From the NCBI GenBank assembly GCA_013698135.1, contig JACCVM010000056.1, forward strand, positions 1 through 43,347: 43,347 nucleotides of DNA. Direction: 5' to 3'. The first letter of the stretch is position 1. Every line of letters begins with the position of its first letter. Origin of the DNA: Euzebyaceae bacterium (GTDB taxonomy: Bacteria > Actinomycetota > Nitriliruptoria > Euzebyales > Egibacteraceae). The position numbers and the translations under genes are program-made. This document shows positions 27,489-35,504 of this stretch, in pieces. Below the pieces are notes generated by a model. It searched no databases. It had not been told where the DNA came from and saw only the letters and a program-made list of their open reading frames with translations.

Positions 27489-28366
27489 TGACCCGCTGGT
27501 ATCGCTACTGGGCTCGTGCCCGGCCCGCGTCTCTCCTCCCGCCTGTTCCACGTGAAACGCGCGAGCCGCGGGCGCAGATTCTCACCATCGCCAATCAGAA
27601 GGGCGGCGTGGGAAAGACCACCACGGCGGTCAATCTGGCGGGAACGCTGGCCACCTTGGGGTTGCGCATTCTGCTGGTCGATCTCGATCCGCAGGCCAAC
27701 GCCACCTCCGGTGTCGGCGCCCGCGTCCAGCCGGGACAGGCCAGCGTCTACGACGTGTTGGTCTGCGACGCGTCTGCCAAGGAAGTCATCGAGCCCACGA
27801 GTGTGCCGGACCTGTTTGTGCTGCCGGCCACACTTGACCTGGCCGGCGCGGAGATTGAACTGGTCAGCGCCTTCAGCCGCGAGCAGAAGTTGCGACGTGC
27901 ACTGCAGCCGCTGTCCGCCGACTTCGACCTGATCCTCATCGACTGCCCGCCGAGCCTCGGGCTGCTCACGGTCAACGCGTTGTCCGCTGGCGACGGCGTC
28001 ATCGTGCCGGTCCAGTGCGAATACTACGCTCTGGAGGGCTTGCACACGCTGCAACACAACACCGACCTGATCCGCGACCACCTCAACCCGGGACTGCAGA
28101 TCACGGGCTACGTGATGACCATGATGGACGGTCGAACCCGGCTGAGCCAGCAGGTGGTGGACGAGGTGATCGGCCACTTCGGCGAGCAGGTGTTCCGGAC
28201 CCGCATCCCGCGGTCGGTCCGGCTGGCGGAGGCGCCGAGCTACGGGCTGCCGATCAGCGCATTCGATCCCGCCTGCCGGGGCGCGATGGCCTACCGCCGG
28301 CTCGCGGGCGAACTGCTGGCCCGCGTCGGGCTGACCGAGAGATCCCCGCAAGGAGTACCGGCATGA
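27488..28366 (+). CDS. parA: Chromosome partitioning ATPase ParA (Soj)
   Basis: A 292-aa deviant-Walker ATPase that moves ParB-parS complexes over the nucleoid. The Walker A 'KGGVGKTTTAVNL' starts about residue 38, after an N-terminal extension 'MTRWYRYWARARPASLLPPVPRETRE'. Other motifs are 'LLVDLDPQANATSG' and 'LILIDCPPSLGLLTVNAL'. The ATG overlaps the rsmG stop, and no other in-frame start precedes the Walker motif. The extension contains an embedded parS-like sequence (see next entry). parB overlaps by ATGA. Confidence 0.97.
   Translation: MTRWYRYWARARPASLLPPVPRETREPRAQILTIANQKGGVGKTTTAVNLAGTLATLGLRILLVDLDPQANATSGVGARVQPGQASVYDVLVCDASAKEVIEPTSVPDLFVLPATLDLAGAEIELVSAFSREQKLRRALQPLSADFDLILIDCPPSLGLLTVNALSAGDGVIVPVQCEYYALEGLHTLQHNTDLIRDHLNPGLQITGYVMTMMDGRTRLSQQVVDEVIGHFGEQVFRTRIPRSVRLAEAPSYGLPISAFDPACRGAMAYRRLAGELLARVGLTERSPQGVPA
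27544..27559. promoter_or_regulatory. parS-like site inside parA 5' coding region
   Basis: TGTTCCACGTGAAACG matches parS consensus at 14 of 16 positions with an intact CCACGTGAAAC core. It encodes the 'VPRET' part of the ParA N-terminal extension. The two parS-like sites are 836 bp apart and flank rsmG. ParB bound here could also repress parAB. Confidence 0.75.
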
Positions 28367-29250
28367 ACCGAGCGAGCGGACTCGGTAGGGGCCTCGGGGC
28401 GCTGATCCCCACGGCTGGCCCGGGGCGCAGCGGCCTGGTGACCTTGCGGCTGTCCACGATCCACCCCAATCCCAGGCAGCCTCGTGCCGCCTTCGACGAG
28501 AAGGCGCTGGAGGAGCTGGCGCAGTCCCTGCGGGAGGTCGGGCTACTGCAGCCGATCCTGGTGCGGCCGACCGGGGACCGGCAGTACGAGATCATCGCCG
28601 GCGAGCGGCGCTTTCGGGCGGCTCGCCTGGCTGGGCTGGAGGAGATCCCGGCAATCCTGCGGCATACCGATGACGCCGCGTTGCTGACCGAGGCACTGAT
28701 CGAAAACCTCCACCGAGCCGACCTGGGTCCCCTCGAGGAGGCGGCCGCCCTGCAACAGCTCCTGGATGACTTCGCGCTCACCCATGAGGAGCTGGCGCGA
28801 CGGCTGGGCAAGTCGCGGTCGGCGGTGTCCAACGCGCTCCGGCTGCTGGCGCTGCCGGCCGAGCTGCAGCGGGCGGTGGCGGCCGGCTCCCTCAGCGCTG
28901 GGCATGCCAGGACGCTGCTCGGCGCTGGCGACCCGGGGCTACAGCAGCGGCTGGCCCAGCGAGTGATCGCCGGGGAGCTGTCCGTTCGGGCCACCGAGGA
29001 GCTGGTCCGAGTGGCCTGCGCCGACGCCACGGCGACGATGGGGCAGCTGGCACAGTCCGCGCAACGCCGGCGGCATACCCCGTATGACGATCTGCAGCGG
29101 CGGCTGACCGATGCGCTGGCGACGAGGGTGCAGATCCGTGGCACCGCCAGGCGCGGTCGCATCGTCATCGACTATGCGGGCACTGAGGATCTCCAACGGC
29201 TGTTGCACGTGTTCGGCCGTGGCACCGGCCAGGCGCTGGCCGGCGAATAG
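28363..29250 (+). CDS. parB: Chromosome partitioning CTPase ParB (Spo0J)
   Basis: A 295-aa parS-binding, CTP-hydrolysing clamp. The N-terminus 'GLGRGLGALIP' is the usual ParA-contacting start. The CTPase domain has 'IHPNPRQPRAAFDEKALEELAQSLREVGLLQPILVRP' and 'IIAGERRFRAARLAGLEEIPA'. The helix-turn-helix is 'LTHEELARRLGKSRSAVSNALRLLALP', followed by 'LSAGHARTLLG', and the C-terminus is a dimerisation domain. The ATG overlaps the parA stop and has AAGGAG 7 nt upstream; the track's earlier start is shadow. Confidence 0.97.
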   Translation: MNRASGLGRGLGALIPTAGPGRSGLVTLRLSTIHPNPRQPRAAFDEKALEELAQSLREVGLLQPILVRPTGDRQYEIIAGERRFRAARLAGLEEIPAILRHTDDAALLTEALIENLHRADLGPLEEAAALQQLLDDFALTHEELARRLGKSRSAVSNALRLLALPAELQRAVAAGSLSAGHARTLLGAGDPGLQQRLAQRVIAGELSVRATEELVRVACADATATMGQLAQSAQRRRHTPYDDLQRRLTDALATRVQIRGTARRGRIVIDYAGTEDLQRLLHVFGRGTGQALAGE

Positions 29251-29279
29251 ACCGCAAGGCCGCTGAGCGGCGGGGCAGC

Positions 29280-30245
29280 TCAGGGCGTCACGGCGGCGTC
29301 AACCCGCAGGCCGGCCGAGGCCAGCGCCTCCGCAAGGACGCGCTCGCACAGATCAGGAAATAACCAGCCGTGGGCGGCTGCGGCCATCGGCAGCAGCGAG
29401 GTCTCGGTCATGCCTGGGCAGGTGTCAAGCTCCAGCAGCCACGGGCGGCCGCCGCCGTCGACGATCATGTCGGCGCGGGTGACATGCCGACACCCGGCGA
29501 GCCTCCAGGCGGCTTCGCCCATGGCCACGCAGGCGGCGAGTGTGTCGTGCGGCAGGCGTGCGGGAGCATGGAACTGGGTTGCGCCGTGCGTGTAGCGGGC
29601 GCTGAAGTCGTAGGGGCCGGTTCGCGGCGCGATCTCCACCGGCGGCAGAACGTCGTCGCCGACGATGGACACCGCCACTTCAACCCCCTCGACGAAGCGC
29701 TCGATGAGCACGACGTCGTCATAGCTATAGGCGGCCACCAGCGCAGCCGGCAGGGCGCTGGCTTCCGGCACCAGCCGCACACCCAGTGCCGCCCCGCCGT
29801 GGGATGGTTTGACCACGACAGGGGTGCCGAGGCGCTCGATGACACGGTCGAGGGCCTGGACCGCGCCCATGTCGCGGATGGCGTCGATCGACAGGGCCAC
29901 CCACTCGGGCGTGTCCACGCCGCCGCGCCGGTACACCCCCTTGGCCACCACCTTGTCCCAGGCCAGAGCGGACGCCACCGCGTCCGGCCCGGTGTAGGGC
30001 ATCCCGAGCAGATCGAGCAACCCCTGAATGGTGCCGTCCTCACCGGCCTTGCCGTGCAAGGCCAGGTAGACGGCCTCGTCGTCGCCGTTCACCAGCGCGG
30101 GCACCAGACGGTCGTCCAGGTCGAGGCGCGTGACGCTGTGCCCGCGGTCAGCCAGCGCCTCGGCGACGCGACCGCCCGATCGCAAGCTGACGTCGCGCTC
30201 GAGTGACAGCCCGCCGCTTAGGACGGCCACCTTGACCGGCCTCAT
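29280..30245 (-). CDS. D-alanine-D-alanine ligase-like ATP-grasp enzyme
   Basis: A 321-aa ATP-grasp ligase of the Ddl family, expected to join two D-amino acids for peptidoglycan. It has the N-terminal 'GGLSLERDVSLRSG' (the Ddl Glu), 'ALHGKAGEDGTIQGLLDLLGMPYTG' and 'TRADMIVDGGGRPWLLELDTCPGMTETSLLPMAA'. Two key places differ from typical Ddl. The ATP-loop motif 'KPxxxGSSVG' is 'KPSHGGAALG', with Ala where Ser150 lies in E. coli DdlB. The metal Asn of 'E-x-N-T' is Asp274 in 'ELDT'. The gene is the second of a coupled pair with an aminotransferase (ATGA overlap). It may be a true Ddl or a relative with another substrate. Confidence 0.82.
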   Translation of the reverse strand: MRPVKVAVLSGGLSLERDVSLRSGGRVAEALADRGHSVTRLDLDDRLVPALVNGDDEAVYLALHGKAGEDGTIQGLLDLLGMPYTGPDAVASALAWDKVVAKGVYRRGGVDTPEWVALSIDAIRDMGAVQALDRVIERLGTPVVVKPSHGGAALGVRLVPEASALPAALVAAYSYDDVVLIERFVEGVEVAVSIVGDDVLPPVEIAPRTGPYDFSARYTHGATQFHAPARLPHDTLAACVAMGEAAWRLAGCRHVTRADMIVDGGGRPWLLELDTCPGMTETSLLPMAAAAHGWLFPDLCERVLAEALASAGLRVDAAVTP

Positions 30246-31489
30246 CGCCGATCGCCGAAGATCGCGTCCATGAGCTCGACCTCTTCGTGCAGCACCTCGG
30301 CCAGCCGCCGGACACCTTCACGGATGCGATCGGCCGGAGGAAAGCAGAACGACAGCCGCAGCTCGGCAGCACCGCTGCCGTCGGCGTAGAACCCGGCGCC
30401 GGGGACGTACGCCACGCGCGCACTCAGGGCTTTGGGCAGCAGCTGGCGGGCATCGACGCCGTCGGGAAGCCGGACCCAAACGAACAGACCGCCGGTGGGA
30501 GCGGTCCAGGAACAGCCTGGCGGAAAGCTGGCCGCAAGCTCGTCGAGCAGGGCGGTGCAGCGACGGCGGTAGACGTCGCGGAAGACCTCGATCTGGCGCA
30601 GCCACGGCTGTGTGGCGAACCAGCGTTCCGCCACGTGCTGGGTCAGATTGGACTGGCACAGGTCGGCGGCTTCCTTGAGCAGCACCAGCTTGTCGCGAAC
30701 GGGCTCGGCGGCCGCCACCCAACCGATGCGCAGCCCAGGGGACAGGATCTTGGACAGCGTCCCGACATACAGGACACGATCGGGGGCCAGCGAACGCAGG
30801 GCGGGACGCAACTCGCCCTTGAAGTCCAGCAGCCCGTACGGGTTGTCCTCCACGACCAGCAGGTCGTGGGACTCGGCGAGGGCGACGACCTGCTCGCGAC
30901 GCTGCACCGACATCGACGAGCCGGCAGGGTTCTGGTGGTTCGGGATGGTGTAGAGGAACTTGGCACTGCGGCCGGCCGCTGCGAGGCGCTGCAACGCGGC
31001 CTCCAAGGCGACAGGGTCCATGCCCTCGTCATCCATGGCGACATGCACCACCTCGGCCTGGTAGGAGGCGAACGCGCCCAGCGCACCGACGTAGGAGGGT
31101 CCCTCCGCCAGCACCACGTCGCCGGGATCGCAGAACAGCTTGGCGACCAAGTCCAGCGCCTGCTGCCCACCGGTGGTCACCACCAGATCGTCGGCTTGCG
31201 CCCGAACACCCTCGGCCGCCATCACCTCGGTGAGTTGCTGGCGTAGCGCCGGCAGACCCTGGCCCTCTCCGTACTGCATCGCCGCCGGCCCAGCGTCGCG
31301 GATCACCGCCTGGGTTACCTCCGCGAGCGCGTGGTAGTCCAAGGCTGCGGTGTAGGGCATGCCGCCGGCGAGCGACACCACCTCGGGGCGGTTGGCGACG
31401 GCGAACAACGCACGGATCTCCGAGGCGTTCATCCCGTGCGCTCGGCTGGCGTACCGGGCTCGGAAGCGGTCGAGGTAGATCTCGGTCAC
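30242..31489 (-). CDS. PLP-dependent aminotransferase, fold type I (LysN/MocR-like)
   Basis: A 415-aa class I/II aminotransferase. 'VVSLAGGMP', 'MQYGEGQGLPALRQQL', 'TTGGQQALDLVAKLFCDPGDVVLAEGPSYVGA', 'YTIPNHQNPAG' and 'VVEDNPYGLLDFKG' follow the 2-aminoadipate/LysN subgroup. The PLP lysine lies in 'YVGTLSKILSPGLRIGW' and the phosphate Arg follows. The track begins at 31573; I chose the GTG at 31489, which starts 'VTEIYLDRF' after a GAGAG ribosome site, with a TACGCT -10-like box 32 nt up. The substrate cannot be told from sequence. Coupling to a Ddl-like ligase hints at a D-amino-acid or branched amino-acid role, but that is speculative. Confidence 0.9.
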   Translation of the reverse strand: MTEIYLDRFRARYASRAHGMNASEIRALFAVANRPEVVSLAGGMPYTAALDYHALAEVTQAVIRDAGPAAMQYGEGQGLPALRQQLTEVMAAEGVRAQADDLVVTTGGQQALDLVAKLFCDPGDVVLAEGPSYVGALGAFASYQAEVVHVAMDDEGMDPVALEAALQRLAAAGRSAKFLYTIPNHQNPAGSSMSVQRREQVVALAESHDLLVVEDNPYGLLDFKGELRPALRSLAPDRVLYVGTLSKILSPGLRIGWVAAAEPVRDKLVLLKEAADLCQSNLTQHVAERWFATQPWLRQIEVFRDVYRRRCTALLDELAASFPPGCSWTAPTGGLFVWVRLPDGVDARQLLPKALSARVAYVPGAGFYADGSGAAELRLSFCFPPADRIREGVRRLAEVLHEEVELMDAIFGDRR

Positions 31490-31664
31490 ACGGGCTCTCT
31501 CGCGTCGGCGCCGGCGTGCCGAGCGTACAACGGCCTTGTCCGACAGGGCCGGCGCTGCGGGATGCCGGTACACTGACGTGCCCGGACGGCCCGAAGAGAA
31601 CCTCGGTCAGCGAAGCCGCAAGCTGAGCGCGGGTTCGAGGTCCGGCGAAGAGAAAGGGAGCGAG

Positions 31665-31895
31665 GTGGGAGACGATCGCGCCCCAGTGATTGCGCTCAAC
31701 CCGTTGGGCGGTGCACCGCCGGACCACCCGATGGGACTCGGCGAGGACAGCGGGCCCAACCCGATGGTGCGTGCCGCCGTTGGCCTACTGGTGGGCCTGG
31801 CTGCCGGCGCGGTAGCCGCCGCGCTCACGCCACGACCCGATCGAGCGCGACGCAGCCCCGCGACATCGGGTGCACTCGCCTCGGCGGACAGCTGA
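31665..31895 (+). CDS. Small membrane protein, 76 aa
   Basis: A 76-residue product with a polar N-terminal half ('ALNPLGGAPPDHPMGLGEDSGPNP') and a single hydrophobic helix 'AAVGLLVGLAAGAVAAAL', ending in a charged tail. I take the GTG at 31665, which follows GGGAG by 4-5 nt; the track's 31536 start includes what looks like leader sequence. A TACACT -10-like box lies at 31569-31574, giving a leader of about 85 nt. I recognise no family. It is just before the GNAT gene (11 nt), so they may be co-transcribed. Confidence 0.55.
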   Translation: MGDDRAPVIALNPLGGAPPDHPMGLGEDSGPNPMVRAAVGLLVGLAAGAVAAALTPRPDRARRSPATSGALASADS

Positions 31896-31906
31896 GCGCG
31901 CCGGTC

Positions 31907-32563
31907 GTGGCACGCCGCATCCATGATCTGTCGCTGTCGGGTCTTGGCGACCTGCCTCCGACCTGTCGGTCGTGTGTGTTCTGGGAGCTCGCGGGCGCGC
32001 AGCGCGGCCCGGTGCGCGGCCAGGAGACGCTGGCGGCCAACGGCAAGGAGGCTTGGTGGCAGGCCACCCAGCTTGAGTGGGGAACGCCCGGCAAGGCGCT
32101 GTACGTCGACGACCGTCCTGTGGGCTACGCCACCTTCGCGCCAGCCGAACACTTCCCCCGAGTGCGGCGGATGGGGCAGGCCGTGTCCGAGGATGCCCTG
32201 TTGCTGGCGGTGTTGTGGGTGCATCCCGACCACCGCGGAACCGGTGCAGCCAAGATGCTGCTGCAGAGTGTGCTGCGGGAAACCCACCGGCGGGGCTGCC
32301 GGGCCCTGGAGGCTTATGGTGCCCGCCATCTCACCACGGGCGGCCGCTTGTCGACGTGTCTGATCCCCGAGGACTTTTTGCTAGCCAACGGCTTTGAACT
32401 GCTCCATAACCACGGGGACTACCCGCTGCTGCGCCTCGACCTCCGCAAGACCGTGCGCTGGCAGGAATCGGTGAGCCACGCCCTGGAAGGGGTGGTCTCG
32501 GCGTTGAGCCGGCGTGAGCGCGCGAGGGTCCCGGCGCGCCCGGCGATGGAGGCGCGTCGCTAG
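31907..32563 (+). CDS. GNAT-family N-acetyltransferase
   Basis: A 218-aa protein with a central GNAT fold: 'LYVDDRPVGYATFAPA', 'LLLAVLWVHPDHRGTGAAKMLLQSVLRET' (the acetyl-CoA 'RGxGxA' loop as 'HRGTGAA') and 'FLLANGFELLHNHGDYPLLRLDL'. An N-terminal Cys motif 'PPTCRSCVFWEL' is a known companion of a subgroup of actinobacterial GNATs near parB/cwlM, where Mycobacterium has Rv3916c. The acceptor is unknown. The GTG start has no strong ribosome site. The gene converges with cwlM (43 bp between stops). Confidence 0.88.
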   Translation: MARRIHDLSLSGLGDLPPTCRSCVFWELAGAQRGPVRGQETLAANGKEAWWQATQLEWGTPGKALYVDDRPVGYATFAPAEHFPRVRRMGQAVSEDALLLAVLWVHPDHRGTGAAKMLLQSVLRETHRRGCRALEAYGARHLTTGGRLSTCLIPEDFLLANGFELLHNHGDYPLLRLDLRKTVRWQESVSHALEGVVSALSRRERARVPARPAMEARR

Positions 32564-32606
32564 GGCGCGCTAACCGCCGCGCTTTATGAGCGCCGGGAGC
32601 ATGGGG

Positions 32607-33731
32607 CTACGAAGCGGCCCGCCCGACCGCGCCGGTGGCGACGGGGACGACGTCAGCCACCTCATCACCCTGAAAGAAGCGTTCCAAGGCCTCCACGAGC
32701 GCCTCGGCCAGGCGGTCCTGACGGGCTGGGTGCAGCAGGCGCTGCTCGTCGGTCGGAGAGGTGATGAAACCGGGTTCGGTGACGATCGCGGGCATGCGGG
32801 TCTGGCGAAGGATGGACCAGCTCATGGGATGGACCCGGCAGTCAGGGACGCCGCCCGCCTGCAGGACCGCGTCCTGCACCAGATGAGCCAGGCGCAAGCC
32901 TCCCTCGGACAGAAAGCGCGGCACCCCGTAGTAGTAGGTCGCCGAACCCGACGCGACAGGCGCGTTCAGGGCGTTCAGGCCGATGGAGACCACGACCTCG
33001 ACCCCCTGCTCGTTCGCCAAGCGCGCTCGCTCGGTGCCGGCCGGGTTCGTTGCCGGACCCCGAGAGAGCACGGGTTGGGCCCCGCGTGCTGACAGCCGGG
33101 CGGCCAGCCGTGCGGCAAGCTGCCAGGCGATCTCGGCTTCGCTGACGCCTGAAGGTCCGATGGCACCGCAGTCACCTGGCCCATGGCTTGGATCGACCAG
33201 GATGCGTGTGCCCACCAATCCGCGCCTGTACATGGTGCGCAAGCGTTCGCGCTGGCGGGCCCGGACCCCAACGCCACCGGACTGATGCTCGCGGCGCACG
33301 CGACGCAGTGCCGCAACGGTGCGGGTTCCCGCTACCCCGTCGACGTCGACGCCGGCGTTGCGCTGGAACTCCTCGACCGCCGCCCGCGCCAGCGGACCGA
33401 ACACGCCATCCTCGGAACCGGCGTCGAAGCCGAGTTGATTCAGCCGATGCTGCAAGTCACGGACGTCATCGCCGCGCATCATGCGGCGTGAATGCCACAG
33501 CAAGCGGTCGCCGAGCGTCCATCCTGCCTCTACCAGCGACCGCCAGGTCTCGGGTCCGACGATGCCGTCGGCAGGCAGCCCCCGCTCCCGCTGGAAGCGG
33601 CGGACGGCCGCGAGGGTCTGGGGCCCGAAGTGCCCATCGGTCCCCACTCGTTCACCAAGTGCACGAGCGAGGCGCTGCTGCACGTCGAGCACGGCAGGCC
33701 CGGCATCACCGGTGCGGATGAGTCTGATCAC
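32607..33731 (-). CDS. cwlM: CwlM-like protein: two peptidoglycan-binding domains plus degenerate amidase_3
   Basis: A 374-aa cytosolic-looking protein (no signal peptide). There are two PG_binding_1 domains at residues 5-68 ('VLDVQQRLARAL' ... 'GHFGPQTLAAVRRFQRERGL') and 84-142. An amidase_3 fold at 175-355 follows. Two zinc-ligand positions are kept (His183 in 'VDPSHG', Glu198 in 'SEAEIAW') and the catalytic Glu319 is in 'VTEPGF'. The third ligand, normally His in 'SIHxNA', is Gly251 in 'SIGLNA'. In Mycobacterium CwlM is not a hydrolase but a PknB-phosphorylated activator of MurA. Adjacency to trxA/trxB/sigM matches that locus. A TAGACT box lies 9 nt before the GTG start. Confidence 0.9.
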   Translation of the reverse strand: MIRLIRTGDAGPAVLDVQQRLARALGERVGTDGHFGPQTLAAVRRFQRERGLPADGIVGPETWRSLVEAGWTLGDRLLWHSRRMMRGDDVRDLQHRLNQLGFDAGSEDGVFGPLARAAVEEFQRNAGVDVDGVAGTRTVAALRRVRREHQSGGVGVRARQRERLRTMYRRGLVGTRILVDPSHGPGDCGAIGPSGVSEAEIAWQLAARLAARLSARGAQPVLSRGPATNPAGTERARLANEQGVEVVVSIGLNALNAPVASGSATYYYGVPRFLSEGGLRLAHLVQDAVLQAGGVPDCRVHPMSWSILRQTRMPAIVTEPGFITSPTDEQRLLHPARQDRLAEALVEALERFFQGDEVADVVPVATGAVGRAAS

Positions 33732-33740
33732 GTGCGCCGG

Positions 33741-33746
33741 AGTCTA
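33741..33746 (-). promoter_or_regulatory. -10 box of likely near-leaderless cwlM promoter
   Basis: TAGACT on the minus strand ends 9 nt before the cwlM GTG, and no ribosome-binding site is present between them. This fits a transcript starting at or within about 3 nt of the start codon. Confidence 0.45.
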
Positions 33747-33846
33747 GGAGGTGCGGCGCCCACGACCCTGCCAAGTCCCAGAAAACGGACGTCTCCCGGC
33801 GTTGGTCGTGGGAACTATGCTGCGCTGCCGCCGGGCGCGAGCGACG

Positions 33847-34173
33847 TCAGGCGATGAACTCGTCGACCTCGGCCAGCAGCTGGCTCTTGCCGCGTGCACC
33901 GACGATCCGCTTCTTCTCGACGCCGTCGGCGAACACCAGCAGGGTCGGAATGGACATCACGCCGTACTTGCGGGTGGTGTCGGGGTTGTCGTCGACATTC
34001 AGCTTGAGCACCTTCAGGGCGCCCGCCTTCTCACCGGCGATCTCTTCCACGACGGGTCCGACCATGCGGCATGGGCCGCACCACTCCGCCCAGAAGTCCA
34101 CCAGGACGGGGGTGTCGGATTGCAGCACCTCGCTGTCCCACTGCTGGTCGCTGACGGTCTGGGCCTGGCTCAC
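33847..34173 (-). CDS. trxA: Thioredoxin
   Basis: A 108-aa thioredoxin with the active site 'WAEWCGPCRMVGPV' (WCGPC) and the cis-Pro motif 'VMSIPTLLVF'. It reduces protein disulfides using electrons from TrxB. The GTG start is preceded by AAGGAGG at 5-nt spacing. It lies downstream of trxB on the same strand, separated by 262 bp with two strong hairpins, so it is probably not simply coupled to trxB. It corresponds in place to mycobacterial trxC. Confidence 0.97.
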   Translation of the reverse strand: MSQAQTVSDQQWDSEVLQSDTPVLVDFWAEWCGPCRMVGPVVEEIAGEKAGALKVLKLNVDDNPDTTRKYGVMSIPTLLVFADGVEKKRIVGARGKSQLLAEVDEFIA

Positions 34174-34283
34174 GGACGCCTCCTTGGTGCTCGGAACGGG
34201 CTCGGTACAACGCTGCGACTCGGCTTCCGTATTCCCCGCGGCGAGCCTGTTCAGTCGGGTGCAAATGGAGGCGCCAAAAGGCG

Positions 34284-34307
34284 CGAGGGGCGCCGAAGCG
34301 CCCCTCG
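34284..34307. terminator. Hairpin 1 between trxB and trxA
   Basis: A perfect 10-bp stem, CGAGGGGCGC - CGAA - GCGCCCCTCG, has a four-base loop. It lies downstream of trxB and upstream of trxA on the minus strand and could terminate or attenuate readthrough. No U-tract follows. Confidence 0.6.
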
Positions 34308-34309
34308 CT

Positions 34310-34344
34310 CGCGGTTCGGATGACGGGGGGACAGCCGAACCGCG
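34310..34344. promoter_or_regulatory. Inverted repeat between trxB and trxA
   Basis: A perfect 10-bp inverted repeat, CGCGGTTCGG and CCGAACCGCG, flanks a 15-nt loop rich in G. It lies 2 nt from hairpin 1, so the two may form alternative structures in the trxB-trxA transcript or a bound operator. Confidence 0.5.
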
Positions 34345-34435
34345 GATCGTAACAGGGCAGGCCTACGCACGCTGACCCGCCGTTACGCTCAGCCTACAAC
34401 GTCAACACCCGCCGAGGTCAATATTGTGGCGCATG

Positions 34436-35377
34436 TCACCAGTTGTGGGCGTCGACCCCCAGCCACCGCTCGGCGTCGATGGCGGCTTTGCAGCCCATTC
34501 CGGCAGCGGTGACGGCCTGGCGATAGACGTGGTCGACGACATCGCCGGCGGCGAACACCCCCGCAACGCTGGTCGTCGTGGTCGGCTCACTCACCAGGAT
34601 GTACCCGGCATCGTCGAGGTCCAGCTGCCCGCGGAACAACTCGGTCGTCGGGTCGTGCCCGATGGCCACGAACAGGCCGTCGGTCCGCAGCAGACGTGTT
34701 GCGCCAGTACCCGTGTCGCGAAGCACGACGCTTTCAACCGTCGCATCGCCGTTGACGTCGACGACCGAGGCGTTCCAGGCGAACTCGATCTTGGGGTTGG
34801 CGAAAGCTCGGTCCTGCATGATCTTGGTCGCCCGCAGCTGGTCGCGCCGGTGCACGACGGTCACCTTGGTAGCGAACTTGGTCAGAAAGGTCGCCTCCTC
34901 GATGGCCGAGTCGCCACCGCCCACCACCACCAGCTCCCGATCGCGGAAGAAGAAGCCGTCACAGGTGGCACAGGATGAGACCCCACGACCGATCAGACGC
35001 TGCTCGTTGGGCAGTCCCAGCCAGCGCGCGGTCGCGCCCGTCGAGATAATGACGGTGCGGGCCCGGAAGTCCTCACCACCGACGGTGACGGTGAACGGCG
35101 ACCCCGAACGCAAGTCGACGGCATCGACGTCGGCCGTCACGATCTCGGTTCCGAAGCGCTCGGCTTGCTTGCGCATGTCGCTCATGAGCTCCGGACCCAT
35201 GCGCCCGTCGGGAAACCCCGGGTAGTTCTCGACCTCGGTGGTCAGCATCAGCTGTCCGCCAGCTGCCCTGCCCTCGAACATTAGCGGGTGCAGGTCGGCG
35301 CGAGCGGTGTACAGCGCCGCCGTGAGCCCGGCGGGGCCCGAGCCGATGATGCAAACGTCGCGGACGGTATCTGGCAT
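34436..35377 (-). CDS. trxB: Thioredoxin-disulfide reductase
   Basis: A 313-aa FAD/NADPH flavoprotein. The FAD motif '[20 protein letters not shown]' opens the protein, the redox site is 'CATCDG', and the NADPH motif is '[12 protein letters not shown]'. It ends with '[34 protein letters not shown]'. It reduces the neighbouring thioredoxin. A strong AGGAGG is 5 nt before the ATG. It is divergent from the zinc-finger membrane protein. In Mycobacterium trxB2-trxC sits next to sigM and cwlM, as here. Confidence 0.98.
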   Translation of the reverse strand: MPDTVRDVCIIGSGPAGLTAALYTARADLHPLMFEGRAAGGQLMLTTEVENYPGFPDGRMGPELMSDMRKQAERFGTEIVTADVDAVDLRSGSPFTVTVGGEDFRARTVIISTGATARWLGLPNEQRLIGRGVSSCATCDGFFFRDRELVVVGGGDSAIEEATFLTKFATKVTVVHRRDQLRATKIMQDRAFANPKIEFAWNASVVDVNGDATVESVVLRDTGTGATRLLRTDGLFVAIGHDPTTELFRGQLDLDDAGYILVSEPTTTTSVAGVFAAGDVVDHVYRQAVTAAGMGCKAAIDAERWLGVDAHNW

Positions 35378-35492
35378 GTCGCCTCCTGCGGGGGTCTACC
35401 AAGGCGAACGGCACCCTACGACGGGATATTCCAAGAGGCCGCTTGAGCAGGGGTGATGGCCGAGGGCGGGCCGCGCGCACCGCCGGCGACCG

Positions 35493-35498
35493 TAGACT
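35493..35498 (+). promoter_or_regulatory. -10 box of likely leaderless promoter
   Basis: TAGACT ends six nt before the GTG at 35505 and no ribosome site is present, the classic spacing for a leaderless actinobacterial mRNA beginning at the start codon. Confidence 0.6.
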
Positions 35499-35504
35499 AG
35501 CCGG

